DNA of 64,000 nt from Gymnopus androsaceus JB14 (Eukaryota; Basidiomycota; Agaricomycetes; Agaricales; Omphalotaceae): NCBI GenBank assembly GCA_009733575.1, contig ML769519.1:62001-126000 (forward strand). Reading direction: 5' to 3'. Below, one piece after another: positions 31,389 through 43,075 of the stretch (its first letter is position 1; each line of letters opens with the position of its first letter). Position numbers and translations under genes: made by a program. A model generated the notes under the pieces. The model was not told where the DNA came from and did no database searches. It was given only the letters and a program-made list of their open reading frames with translations.

Positions 31389-33099
31389 GAGGTGCACTGG
31401 AGACAATTGAGAGGATGCCTCCCACTTTGTGCCATTCAGGCTTTATACCAACGAAAGTTGGATAGTAATCACCTCCGGACGATTACCTATGACTGCGTTG
31501 ACATGCTCAATTTTCTCCGAGTCATGTTTGCTCCGCGTGTGATCTCTTTTATAATGACATGCTGAATCCTCTAGTGGCATATAGAAAATGGCACGCGCAA
31601 TTCTCCGACATAGTAGAAGCCATTTATCTATCTCTTATAATGACATTCTGAATCCTCTAGTGGCATAGAAAATGGCACGCGCAGTTCTCCGACATAGTAG
31701 AAGCCATTTATCTATCTCTTTTATATCCTGAATCCTCCAGTGGCATAGAAAATGACATGGAATCATTTTTACCGTCAATCAAGTTGTATAGCATTTTTAG
31801 CTTAACGCCACCTCGGTGGTCCTAATCTTAGTAACCGTCGGAATAACTTTTAACAGAAGTCGACGTCGCGCGATACCTACCACAATCCACTCAGCTTCTT
31901 CTTTTCCATTAGACAACAAAAAAGCTCACGTACCGCATCAACTCAAACTCGATCGAGTACCGCCGGTGAAGAGACAGCCGCACTCACCCTCGGGTTTGTC
32001 GGATAATCCAAAGGCATAAACCCGTCGAAGCCCAGGCCAGACGTAGTACACCGCCCGCTCCTCTAATACCGAATACTTCGAGCTACGACGAGCTCAAAGA
32101 TAGATATCTAACTCAAAGAGGAATCAATGGATCAATTTTACCCTCTGCAATTGTGTAAGGCAACTATACAAGAAAATCTTGGAGAAATCCTGTATCCACA
32201 TAATCAAGTGGTACTATATTAGTTTTGTGTGGTTTGTGCAGAAAACGGCATCCCTCCAGCAGGAGCTGATACCGTTTTGGGAAGGAAACCTCAAAAGGCA
32301 TAGGTAGCTGGTAGTCGACATCGAATCCAGTACGCGAGGAGTGCAAGGGTAGGATAGAAATCACATTGCCTAAACATACCAAGTGTGAGCCAAATACTAT
32401 AAAGGGAATGGTGGGTGGGGGCCGAAATTTCATCCCGAGTGATGATAAAGAGAGTGAACGAGGTACTTCTCCTCTAGCGTCTAGCGAGATGGGCGCGACA
32501 AGCAAGAGAACTGTTTTGACGCACGAGCTCGGTCCCAAAAAGGTAAGCCGAGTCCCGGCAACTTTCTGTGGGCGAAGCCAGGTTGTTCTGTGCCTCACTA
32601 GGGACCTTGCACATGTAGAAAAATCTGTTTTGTACGGCCATAGACTACTGCACAGTGCACTACCGTCACCAGTTCATCCTCAGTACAGCGAGCACAGGAT
32701 TAGCACAAAATGACAGACGGGGTTATATCGTGTATCTCCTCCTATTGACCCATCATCACTCACTGGCCTTCTCCTTCCATTTTGCCTCTGCCTCCAACTT
32801 GCAGGTAAACTCCGCTGTCGCTGTTGGCGGGGAAGGGGTTATTGTGATTGAAAGCAAAGTAGCGATAGTGGCTCTAATCGATAATTTGACGGATGCATCT
32901 CCTCGGCGCTGTCATAATCAATGTAAAACTTTCAAACCAGTTTATTTATTCATTATTGACCACGAAACCTAGACATCGCCAGACGCAGGAAATATGTTCG
33001 GCGACAGTGTCATATCTGAGGCAAGTGCTATATATCATTCCAGGTCTAAGGATGCAAAACATACTGTAGGTAGACCGTAGAACCTAGGGCGAAACGCAA
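31389..33099. other. Intergenic; ~86-bp tandem repeat and no firm gene
   Basis: Apart from the tandem repeat at 31545-31755 there is one 145-codon minus-strand frame (32598-32164) and an overlapping plus-strand frame. Neither has recognisable domains or clear splice partners. A stretch from about 32960 onward matches 62530 onward and is the 3' flank of the F-box repeat. Confidence 0.5.
31545..31755. repeat. Tandem repeat, ~86-bp unit, about 2.4 copies
   Basis: Units begin CTCTT(T)TATAATGACAT and contain CTGAATCCTCTAGTGGCATA, GCACGCGCA and CGACATAGTAGAAGCCATTT. The second unit starts near 31632 and a shorter third near 31717. They differ by a few bases. The repeat lies upstream of the minus-strand cysteine-rich gene. 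Confidence 0.8.
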
Positions 33100-34471
33100 G
33101 TGAGTATGAAGCAAATAGCCTCCTCGGCTGCAAGTAGCTTTTCAGTCCAAAATAAAGAGCCAAACAATTACTCTCCTCTATCTATGCAACACACGGAATA
33201 CGGTCTAGGAAGAACCCGAGGTGGTGGTTGGATTGTAAGGATGATCGATGATCCCCCATCAACCGACTGTTTGATTCCGAGCTAACATGTATGCCTTGGA
33301 ATAACAAAGCCACAAAATTTTACTGTCTAGACCCGCATATCCAAGCAGCTGGATACGTTCTAGAACACATTGTGAATAGGATAACATTGCTTTGAGCTCG
33401 TCAAAACGCTGTTTCGTAATGTCACAAAATGTTGCTTTGTTGATTGAAGATGAGTCAAATTAGGCAGTTGAACGGACTGTCGACAAGGTTTTCATTGATG
33501 TTCAGGTTCAAGGTCGTGAGATGGATGTGACGGACACGGGAAATGGGAATGGGTGTAGCGTCATCACCTTCAACAAATGAGTATTAATGCAGTGCACTGT
33601 TAAATCCTCCAACATTGGACACTTTTTGAGTAAAACCGCAAAGGAGCATCCTAGATAGAATGTGACTTGTAAAGTGCTCAGGTGCGTGAGCTCAATTGTA
33701 CCGGTAGCACGAAGACAGGTGATGTCTAGGTGGTGAAGCCGAGGACAGCGATTCCATTGGGACAGAAATTTCTTCACAGATCACCATGTTGTCGAGGATG
33801 AAGAAAGGATTTTCTGTGAAATGACGAGCTTGCTTTAGAAGGTAATTCAGGATTGGTAAATCAATCGTGGATTTGAGCTCCTTCCATCTGTCTGCATATC
33901 GCGCCAGATTATCTACAACACTGCATAGTCCGGGAGTAAGTTCGGTTGCATGGATCATATAGAGGTGCATAGCCGCAGTCCCAGAGCGCACCCTCAGTAT
34001 GATTTGCATAATATCAAGGATAGGTTCTGCAAACTCTATAAGCAGAAAGGACCAGAGCGAGGGTTGGGACACGATGATTTCTCGCCACCGAGAACAAACC
34101 CATGTCAAGGGAAAGATGGAACGTCCAGCACGTTTCCTAAAACTACTTTGTACAAGGATAACTTTCGGAGTTATGAGCTCGAAAATCTCGCTTATTATTT
34201 CTGCTGGAAGTGTGCGAATTGGAGAAAGTAGAGACTCCTGGAACTCTAACGTTCTCGTAAGCTGGACGCGTCGTGCATGCCGCAATTCAAAATTCTGGGG
34301 ATTACTACGGTGTTCCTCTACCAAGGCGCATAGCTGGGACCGCTCGAGAGCAGAATTCGGGAAGCAGTTCGATCTGCTCCGAGAAAAAGCTTCCTCTCAG
34401 GCAGATTGATTTGCAGGTAAAGAATTCGGTGCACATTGCGAGGTCAAACAAGGTTTTTCGACGCCGGGCAT
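33100..34471 (-). pseudogene. F-box/LRR-family gene, disrupted copy
   Basis: The minus-strand ATG at 34471 gives MPGVEKPCLTSQ, then a TGA at 34399-34397 where copy 1 has Trp. The family text follows in the same frame: EEAFSRSRSNCFPNSALERS, then FELRHARRVQLTRTLEFQES, the F-box IRTLPAEIISEIFELITPKV, RAGRSIFPLTWVCSRWREII and LARYADRWKELKSTIDLPIL. Near 33780 the frame breaks, and LRR-like text continues as WNRCPRLHHLDITCLRATGT and FAVLLKKCPMLEDLTVHCIN to about 33508. Weaker similarity to the intact copy runs on to 33140. It is head-to-head with family 'B' at 34494. Confidence 0.8.
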
Positions 34472-34493
34472 CACTTCAAAGACGATTCACGAT

Positions 34494-36110
34494 CGAAGAT
34501 GGCAAAAGAAAAAGAGTGACCTGGATTCACAGAAGCGCCCGAACCAAAAACGGAAGGCGCTCTCTTTCTCAGTCACCACAACTACCGCTTTCTTTTTTTT
34601 CCATTACCGCCACTCTATTCATCCTTCATCCAAAATTGGACCTCATTTATTGGCATATGTGAAGGTTACCCAGGTTCTGCAGTATAACAGAGATGGCGTG
34701 TGTGCGCTATTTTATCTGGCAACGCGTGCAGGAATACTTTCTGGGACCTTCAAGCGCACGTTTTTCCTGTCAAATTCAAATTCGAGCTTGCCTTGGATGC
34801 CACCCCAAGTGAAGTAAAAGGGAGAGCCTGATTTGAGGTTGTTGAAGCCTGGCGTAGCACCGCTAAATGTCCGTATCATCCTCCAGCTCTGACTCCAGAA
34901 CTCCATCATCCTCAGAAACACCGAGAGCAGCCCAAAAGAACCTCTTAGGGGTTACACCGCATCAAGAATTATCTTTATCGCATCTCGTCTCGATTTTATC
35001 TTGGACACGCTCTCTCCTGAAGAGTACCCTCAATTTACGTTCATAGTCCTCCGCTGCCAGACGACGAAAGACCAGTACCGTCTCATGATCTTCCTTTGTG
35101 ATCTAACTGGGCGAACAACGGAGGAAGCTTCTGACTGCACGTTTCAGATGGGAACTGATGTCCTGCGATTACTCGATGCTGCACAAAGTATAGCTCAGAT
35201 CGACCTTGGAGTTGCTGTACGTCGCGTGTACGATACGTTCAAGGGGCAGGTTGTTCAGCTATCATTGATTGACAGCTGGTTTCATGCAGAGTCGGCTCTG
35301 GAATCGATACGTTGGTGATAAGGGAGATTATTGTTGAGGAGTTATGCGAGGAAGAGGGATACTCACAGTTCCTACGGGTACAATTCACAAGGGCTTCATA
35401 CTCTTGCTGACGTACCGAACGCTTGGGTACTAACCGAATCCCACCGGTTGGATCATCTCTTCCTTTCGCATTCCAGGCTATGGAAGAAGCCACGGCTCAG
35501 CCCAACATCTGTTCTTACTGTCAGCCGAGACCATAAGCTTGGTATGCTCTTCTATTTCCTTCTATCGCTCCTACTAACATTCGCATTTAGTTTGCAGGTA
35601 TATCCACCGTGTTATCGATGCTTACCTGCTTGTGGATAGCGAAGCCGGAAACCTCTTGCAAATATTTTATCCTCCATCTTTTCACCGTCCTTCCGTCGCA
35701 CCTGACAAAGTTCGCAACTACAAACTCATCTACCGTCTCCTCGACATTATCACATCCTTCTTTACGACCAGGCATCGAGAGCACTATCTACGTCCTTTAC
35801 AGTACAACCGTGCTCCAAACGACCTTCGTACCTGCATTAACAGATCGTAGCGGCTGACAATAGCATTTCAACTCCACCTATTATGTTTGATGACGACGCG
35901 TTCGGAATTGTAGACAGAGCTGGGAAGGTGTGAGCTAACTGGCAGCCAAATTCTTTCACTGAGAGTCTGGAGCTCTGGTCAACTTTAACGGAGGATCGTT
36001 TCAGGGCGGATGCTTCTGAGGAGAGATAGAGACTCTGACGTACGACAGTCTTTGATGCATATGTTTATTTTACATTTATCTCTGGTACTGTTTGTATTAG
36101 CTAGCTGTCT
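34494..36110 (+). pseudogene. Family 'B' unit, copy 1 (unknown protein, degraded)
   Basis: Shares about 1.6 kb with 41570-43075. Comparing the two gives protein-like blocks preserved in at least one copy: IPRSISNYLHRISVLQELPE, SALDFVLDTLSPDE, AAQSIAQIDLGVAVRRVYDT, TESHRLDHLFLSHSRLWKKP, and near the end CKYF or LLQIFYPPSFHRPSVAPDKV. The blocks change frame repeatedly, so neither copy looks functional. I do not recognise the family. The unit starts some 25 bp from the divergent F-box ATG, so the two probably shared a bidirectional promoter. Confidence 0.55.
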
Positions 36111-36254
36111 CGAATTCGCACACGCGACATTTTCGAACTGGCCACGCTTGGGTCATACTGGGAGGTGCGAACCTAAGCTTTGGCAACCAAAGCCCATTTT
36201 TTGAGAGTATACCTTTCAGGTTTTTCGATGACACAATTTGTAAGTTTGTGCACA

Positions 36255-36510
36255 GAATACTGTATTCCGAAAAGGTGAATCAAAGCAACGAAGTGAAATC
36301 CGATGAGGAATGCTGAGGATTCCATGCAGCGTTTACAATTCACATTGAACAAAATCAATTTTCATTTTGTCAAGGCAAGGTCACCTAGCTAAATTCGCAT
36401 TAGATTCAGAAAACACATATCAAGCTATCCGTTCTTCCATTCCGTTGAAGAAGCTTCCGAGCAGTGGTCAACTGATTTAAAGCATTAAGAGCTGATTCGA
36501 CGCATTCTGG
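36255..36510. repeat. Direct repeat, left copy (~250 bp)
   Basis: Runs from ATTCCGAAAAGGTGAATCAA to CTGATTCGACGC and recurs in the same orientation at 39237-39480 with scattered differences. Its left flank (36130-36250) also resembles 44208-44330, which lies over an LRR-like minus-strand frame, so the source may be an old LRR gene fragment. Confidence 0.75.
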
Positions 36511-36728
36511 CACGTTTTTTCTGTGCTGGTCAGCACTTGCAGCAAGTCCGGTAGTGAGGAAGCCTGTCACGTAGGGAAATCGGAGAGCCAAAGGTATAAG
36601 GGGAATAGAGGCTCAGAAAAACCACAGTTTGTGAGTTTGTTGCGAAATCTGGAGGTTCAACGTTCAACTTCAAGAATGCTCGTCGCTAGCGCTCAAACTT
36701 TCTGTAAACAGTTCTTTTTCCCACTTCC

Positions 36729-38289
36729 ATGTCGAACGCAGAAGTAAAATACAGAAAGGCCAGACTAGCTGTGCTCCAGCATGCCAGTACACAACATCTG
36801 GTGGATCAGGACGAGGAAAGCATAGAAGAATGGGCTAAGGTGTTTTCCTTTAATAAAGTGAAGGCCTTGGTGTGTTCCGTGAAGCAAAGCTATCAACTTA
36901 TATTTTGCGCTAGGCACTCTATGATAGAACAATGGAAATATTAGGCAACACTGGCAAAAGGTTCCCTGATACGGACAATCGCGTCAAGGATGCTTTCGAA
37001 GTCGGAGACGCATTTGTCCTGGCACGAGCAGACATAACGTGGACAGGCAAATGGGTTGATCCTCGGTGGAAGAAGGCGGCGCTTGACCGAGCAGAAGAAG
37101 AGAAGATGAAAAGGGAAAAGCTGGTTTTCGATGCTCAGAAAATTGAGAAGACCGTCAACTCGGAACTAGACGCGTTATTCGATATTGGAATCGACGAGTT
37201 TGATTTTGGATTTTCGGACTCGGCGGATGAAAGCAACACCAGTAAGTAACATCTTGTTTCAGAATTTTATAGTGTGTTCGATGTTGACATTTCTTCCTTG
37301 CAAGGAGTCCAACCCATTTCTACATCTTCAAACCACGAAAAACATGTCACTCTCCTTCCTACCCCAACAAGGCAACCCTCATCTATATCTCTTGGCAAAA
37401 GGAAGGAGGATTCTGATATTCCTCGGGATGAGACGACACCTGCCAGAGGCTCTTCAGCAAGTGTGAAGCGCGCCAGAAGTGAAATTTTCGAGCCCGTTGA
37501 GCAAGGAGGTGAGTACTGCAATGAATTTTCTGCTCAAGCATCATAATAGCTAATACAACCGGTGAATTACCTTTAGCTAGCACCTCGCGTGTCTCAAAAT
37601 CTGGCAAGTACCTGAAAATAATACGGATCTCTTATTGTTTCCACTGATTTATAATCTAGGGAATGAGGCTGCAACGTCCCACATTTTGTATGGTACCTCC
37701 AAAGGAGTCCCTGTCGCTTTGCCATTTGATTATCGGGCTCTTTCCAGCGTAGCCCAAGCAATTCTTGTTGTCGGAAAGCCTTCAATTGGGATGAGTGCTC
37801 TAGAAACACTGAAGTACTCGTTCCAAACTGGACGATCACTCCAAGTGAACAAGGCCTTTGTTGAAGAGATGTCCGAAGTCCTGGTAGGTACTGCACCCTC
37901 GGTTATTACGCTTTCTAATATTATTGAAACTGTAGCCCAAATGTGCCCACTGCACAATATCCAACAAGAAAAGTTGTGTATGGATTGCAGATCGAGCGCA
38001 ATGCAAGGCATGTCATAATCAGAAGAAGTGCAGCTTTGGGGATACGCTCAAGTGGATGAAAGCTTGCAGTTGGTTGCCTGACAAAGAGCCGGAGGACTTG
38101 CGTAAGCTTGTGGGCACGATTTCAATTTCATACGCAGGCAAAGTTGTTACCCCAGATCCATTCTGGTACGAGAAAGGGACTGGGGCTATGTCCTTGAGCT
38201 CAACAAAACCTTCGAGTTCTTCAAGTTACTCTGGTTCTAGTAGCTCTGGTTCTAGTAGCTCTGGTTCTAGTAGCCTCTCATCGGACTAA
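36729..38289 (+). CDS. Unknown protein with a cysteine (zinc-binding-like) cluster
   Basis: The ATG at 36729 gives MSNAEVKYRKARLAVLQH. Introns with correct phase join ALYDRTMEILGNTGKRFPDT, WTGKWVDPRWKKAALDRAEE, an acidic IDEFDFGFSDSADES, a basic nuclear-localisation-like stretch (GKRKEDSDIP..SVKRARSE) and DYRALSSVAQAILVVGKPS. One intron, starting GCAAGT near 37600, is of the GC..AG type. The last domain reads PKCAHCTISNKKSCVWI, QCKACHNQKKCSFGD, a C-x2-C..C..C-x2-C..C pattern that could bind zinc. A Ser/Gly tail made of three 15-bp repeats ends at 38289. Similar cysteine clusters occur in many uncharacterised Agaricomycete proteins, and a DNA-related role is only a guess. The gene lies between the two direct repeats at 36255 and 39237. 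Confidence 0.7.
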
Positions 38290-38740
38290 GTAGTCTTGAT
38301 TCACATCCTGTTTTGACCTTTCATCATTCTTCAGAGTGTCCCTTTTTTTTCTCTTTTACATTTTGGCTCAATGAAGCCTTCTTCTCATTTGTCCACTTAT
38401 CGAACTTGCTACGTATCAACGACTCAAATGTATATACTCATTTGCTGCAGAGTCTTGCTTTGGTTGGTCTTGGGTTCTATTTGTATTCTTCCTGGCCTAT
38501 AGAGGGACTTGAAATAACTCTACCCTTGTGCCTTTAGAAAGCCGAAGTTTGGTTCACTTCAATTGGAGTCTGAGTCCAAGAGTTTCTAAACTTGAATCCT
38601 GGCATCTCAAGGGTTTGTCATTGTGAGCTGGGAACTGCATCTACCACATTCTGACAAGCGCGAGCGCGCGCGTAGACATTTTGTTAGCTACTTACCGCTT
38701 ACCCCAAACTTCTCGGTGAGATGATGTAAGATCATGTACC

Positions 38741-39236
38741 GCCCAACGCCCTTGTACGTTTCTCAGGTGAATTCGGGAAACAATTGGATCTGAAAAAAGC
38801 TTCCTCCCCAGGCAGATTGATCTGAAGATAAAGGCTGCGAGGTCAAGCAAGGTTTTTTAACGCCGGACATGAAGAAAAAGAGTGACAGAAGACTCTGAAA
38901 GAAGCGACAAAAACGCGCTTTCTTGATCTATACACACGCAATGCTTGTCTTTCTTTTCATTCACCGCAAATTACCGACGTTTCTTTCTTCACATACCTTC
39001 TTTTTCACCGCCTCTCTATTTCTTCGTCTAAAATCTGAAGGCCACAAATTTCTGCAGTTTAACGGAGACGACGCATGCTAATTCCAATGCTCGCCGTTTA
39101 GCCCTATTGCGTTCTGCAACGCGTGCAGAAATACCTTCCAATTTTCCAATGCTTTCTGGGGATCTTATGCGCATGTTTTCATGCTAAATTCGAATTCGAG
39201 GTTTGCTTTTAAACGCCAGGCAAAATGAAGTAAAAG
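38741..39236. repeat. Truncated F-box/family-'B' divergent module
   Basis: Contains the reverse-strand start of an F-box gene (MSGVKKPCLTSQ, reading down from about 38868) and, on the plus strand, the first ~350 bp of family 'B'. At 39236 family 'B' stops after GAAGTAAAAG and jumps directly to the sequence of the direct repeat. This looks like a copy of the 34.3-36.5 kb segment with about 1.4 kb deleted inside. Confidence 0.75.
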
Positions 39237-39480
39237 TATCCTGAAAAGGTGAATCAAAGCAACGAAGTGAAATCCGATGAGGGATGTGCTGAGAATTCCA
39301 TGCAGCGTTTACAATCACATTTGAACAAAATCAATTTTCATTTTGTCAAGGCAAGGTCACCTAGCTAAATTCTCATTAGATTCAGAAAACCCATATTCAA
39401 GCTATCCGTTCTTCCATTTCCTTGAAGAAGCTTCTGAGCAGTGGTTTAAAGCATTAAGAGCTAATTCGACGCGTTCCAGC
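39237..39480. repeat. Direct repeat, right copy
   Basis: Second copy of 36255-36510, same orientation, ending near the 3' end of the minus-strand peroxygenase gene. Confidence 0.75.
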
Positions 39481-39557
39481 AAGTTTCTTCTATGCTGGAC
39501 TACAAAAGCAAACGTATCTATTTATAAAAAGAGAGGCTGACAAGTCTTCAAGTCGCC

Positions 39558-41047
39558 TCACTGACCAAACGGAAAGACCTCTTCACAGGTTGGGTCTCCC
39601 AAAGCCGAGTAAAAAGACGCCATGTTCTGCTGGAGGGCCGTGCGCAACTCGTCGGTTGGATCGGGATACATCGCCAAAGTTAGGTTTGATTGTTTGTAGT
39701 ACGCATAACAGAGCTGAAATAGGGAGTTAGAATTTCATAGCTTTACGGAGTAGTAGTTTACTCACACCACCACCATTGAAACCAGGATCCTCCGGGTCCA
39801 CGACATAGTTCCCTACGCCCTCATTTTTTCCAGGAAGGACGTCAGGGAAGGGCGCAAAGACCTCCGCCATGACACACACCGACCTCAGTTAAGCCATAGG
39901 AGCCATTCCGGCGGTAAAAGCCATCAGGGAACTTGTTGTTCTGGAGGAAGCTTCTTGCGTCGTCTAAGCCGAGGCTCAGAGATGTGTCCGATTTCTGGTG
40001 GCTAACAAAGAATGCGAGCGGGAAAGTCGTTTCCGCATACGCTGTCAGGTACCGGGGAGTCGTGAAAGTAAAGTTGGGGTTCCGTGCCATGGAGTCTAGG
40101 ATGCGATTGTGACGGTGCACTGCGGCCGAAGTTATGTCGAGCGTCCCATTCACCCAAAGTCGATCGCCGCTAGAGATAGCTGGAGGACAAATGGGCATTC
40201 GGCGTTAGTAAATAGTGTCAACATAGAACGATAAATTACAGCAATGCTGTCTACATACCTGATCAAACAAGGTCTCGTTGAAGAGGAAATTGTTGCCGAG
40301 TGCAAAATCATCTCGAGTAGTACTAGCATCACCTATTGAATGAAAATGTGAGGGATCAGCTGCTGAGAACAAGACATCTGAAGCTACTTACCCTCAAATG
40401 CGCCGTGGGTGTTTAGACCGCCAATGATAGCGGGTGCGGGAGCATCTGGACCAGTCTCTGGAGTCTTTTCACCGATACTCAGTAAGTTGGTGAGGTGGTT
40501 CCCATCAACCACAAATGCCTATCCATGATAATTAGTTAAAGAAAAGTGCATTGTAAGAGCGACCATACTGCGTAAGTCACGAATGCGGCCAAGTCCCATC
40601 CCATGTTAAATCCTATAAACTGTCAGCTGGTAGACAAGCGGAGATCACTTTGATACTTACCTTCTTGTACCGCAGTGATAATTTCACCGGGGGTTGCGAT
40701 GCCAGAGCGATCAAGATACTACGACGTATTTGTTGGCGGGTGAATGCTTGAATAAAGAAAGAACGAATACGAACCCCATGCGAAGCTAAAGTATTCAACC
40801 CTGGGCAGGGTCCCCTAATATCTCCTGGGCGGGCAGGCTCATATGGATGGGCGTCGTCAAAGACGAGCTTGGAGGATGTGTCGTTAATCGCCGGAGGTGG
40901 AGGTTGAGCGCCAGGAGTGCTTTGGAAAGTGCGAGCCACAGCACGGACCTCGGCAGCAGACAGACCTGCAAGAGATCGATACTCTGGGAATGCGCTCGCA
41001 GAGAGGGCTAGAGAGAGTAGTGAAGCTGTTAAGAGGGAAGAAAACAT
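39558..41047 (-). CDS. Unspecific peroxygenase (heme-thiolate), long type; one apparent frameshift
   Basis: Secreted heme enzyme that inserts oxygen from H2O2 into aliphatic and aromatic substrates. Signal peptide MFSSLLTASLLSLALSASA. The proximal motif GPCPGLNTLASHG holds the Cys that ligates heme iron. Exons then give FNMGWDLAAFVTYA, NTHGAFEGDASTTRDDFALG (EGD motif with the Ser seen in long peroxygenases) and PRYLTAYAETTFPLAFF. In the last, an Arg and a Glu seven residues apart match the acid-base pair of the Agrocybe-type enzyme. The end has CEEVFPFGQ, with a Cys that may form the C-terminal disulfide. After YGLTEVG an extra base in the ACACACAC run (39872-39879) shifts the frame; family text (VMAEVFAPFPDVLPG) continues in the next frame. 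The dinucleotide run makes a sequencing or slippage error plausible. Confidence 0.88.
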
Positions 41048-41439
41048 AGTAGAACGATGCAAATCCTGGAGGGCGATATTCTGCCTTTTATCATGGCCAG
41101 TAAGCGAAACCCGTATTGAGATGAATCCGACATGCTGTAGAGTCCGTATTGATTCTAAACTGCGAGCATCACAAGGATGTGACGAAGATCGTAGCCGATT
41201 GAACTGCGAACATGCCAAGGTGTGACGAAGATTTCGCTGATCACTGTCTTCCATTCAATCACTTTCCTTTTTTGAGGGTCCCCTCTGAGAATAGTATGAT
41301 CGGCTAATCTTCGTCACATCTTACTGTATCTCCAAATCGGCCTCATAGTACTTTTTGGCCTCACGCGCAGTAGTAGTCACGGTGTGAAAGCATAGTAGTA
41401 GTACTGTAATTTGGGATATTCCGCCCAACGCTAGCGCTC

Positions 41440-43075
41440 TTGTACGTTTCTCAGGTGAATTTGGGAAACAATTGGATCTGAAAAAAGCTTCCTCCCAGGC
41501 AGATTGATCTGAAGATAAAGGGCTGCGAGGTCAAGCAAGGTTTTTTTGACGCCGGACATGAAGACTCTGAAAGAAGCGCCAAAAACGCGCTTTCTTTCTT
41601 CACCACAATTACCACATTCTTTTTTTCATCACCTCCTCTCTATTTCTTTGTCTAAAATCTGAAGGCCACAAAGTTCTGCAGTTTAACGTAGACGACGCAT
41701 GCTAATTCCAATGCTCGCCGTTTAGCGCTATTGCGTTCTGCAACGCGTGCAGAAATACCTTCCAATTTTCCAATGCTTTCTGGGGACCTTATACGCATCC
41801 TCCGATCCAGAAATTTCTGCTCCATCGTACTCAGAAACGCCGAGAGCGGCCCCAAAGACCTCGTAGAGGCTATACCACGGTCCATCAGCAACTATCTTCA
41901 TCGCATTTCTGTTCTTCAGGAACTACCCGAAAAAAGCCGCATCGGGTCTGCTCTCGATTTTGTTTTGGACACGCTCTCTCCTGACGAGTGCCCGTCACAG
42001 CTCTCTGCTGCCAGACGACGAAAGACCAGTATTATATCATGATCTGGAAAGTCCTATGTGATCCTCAACGGAGGAAGCTTCCGAGTACACGGCTCAGATG
42101 GCAACTGATATCCTGCGACTACAGACTACTCGATACTGCTCAAAGCATAGCTCAAGTCGACCTTGGAGCTACTGCATGTCGCGCGTGTGATACGTTCAGG
42201 GGCAGGTTGTTCAGCTATCATCGAGTGGCTGCTGTATCTCATGCAGAACCGGCCTTGGAACGGATACGTTGGTGCTGAGCGAGATCATTGCTGAGGAGTT
42301 GATGTCGGCGAGGAAGAGGGATACTTATATGTAGTTCCTACAATTCACAAGGGCTTCATACTCTTGCTGACGTACCGAACGCTTGGGTACTAACCGAATC
42401 CCACCGGTTGGACTATCTCTTCCTTTCGCATTTTAGGCTATGGAAGAAGCCATGGCTCAGCCCAACATCTGTTCTTACTGGCAGCCGGGATATAAGCTTG
42501 GTATGTTCTTCTGTTCCCTTTTATCGCTCCTACTAAGTTGAACTAACGTTCGCATTTAGCCTGCGAGTATATCACCGTGTTATAACTGCTTGTGGACTGC
42601 GAAGCCGGAAACCTCTATCAAATATTTTATCCTCCAACTTTCACCGTCCCTTCCGTCGCATCTGATACAGTTCGCAACTACAAACTCATCAACCGTCTCC
42701 TCGCCATCTTCGCCATCATCCCGTCCATCACCAACCAGATCGTTGGCAACTTGCGCACAGCATCTACGTCCCTTTGCAGTGCGAGCCTGTGCGAGCACAA
42801 CCGTAAACGACATTTGTACCACTCTAGGACAAGATCGTGGCGGCCGACAATAGCATATTATATTTGATGACAAGATGTTTGGAATTGTAAACAGAGCTGG
42901 GAGGGTGTGAAGCTAACTGCAACCAAATTCGTTCACAAGGGTCTGGAGCACTGGTAAACTTTAACGGAGGATGGTTTCAGGGCGGATGCTTCTGTGAAGA
43001 CTCAGACATCGACAGTCTTTGATGTGTATTCTATGGTACTGCTTGTATCATCTACTTATCTGCATCGGGCCTGTC
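41440..43075 (+). pseudogene. Family 'B' unit, copy 2, with remnant F-box start
   Basis: Bases 41440-41560 carry the reverse-strand start of an F-box gene, as at 38.8 kb. Family 'B' follows on the plus strand. Best blocks are TRAEIPSNFPMLSGDLIRIL, SGPKDLVEAIPRSISNYLHR, SALDFVLDTLSPDE, TAQSIAQVDLGATACRACDT and EAGNLYQIFYPP. Frames alternate and stops intervene. Similarity to copy 1 ends near 43075. Function unknown. Confidence 0.55.

Noticed and set aside
32164..32713. Overlapping 115-145-codon frames on both strands
   Set aside because: No start context, domain, signal or splice support, and composition gives no reason to prefer one strand.
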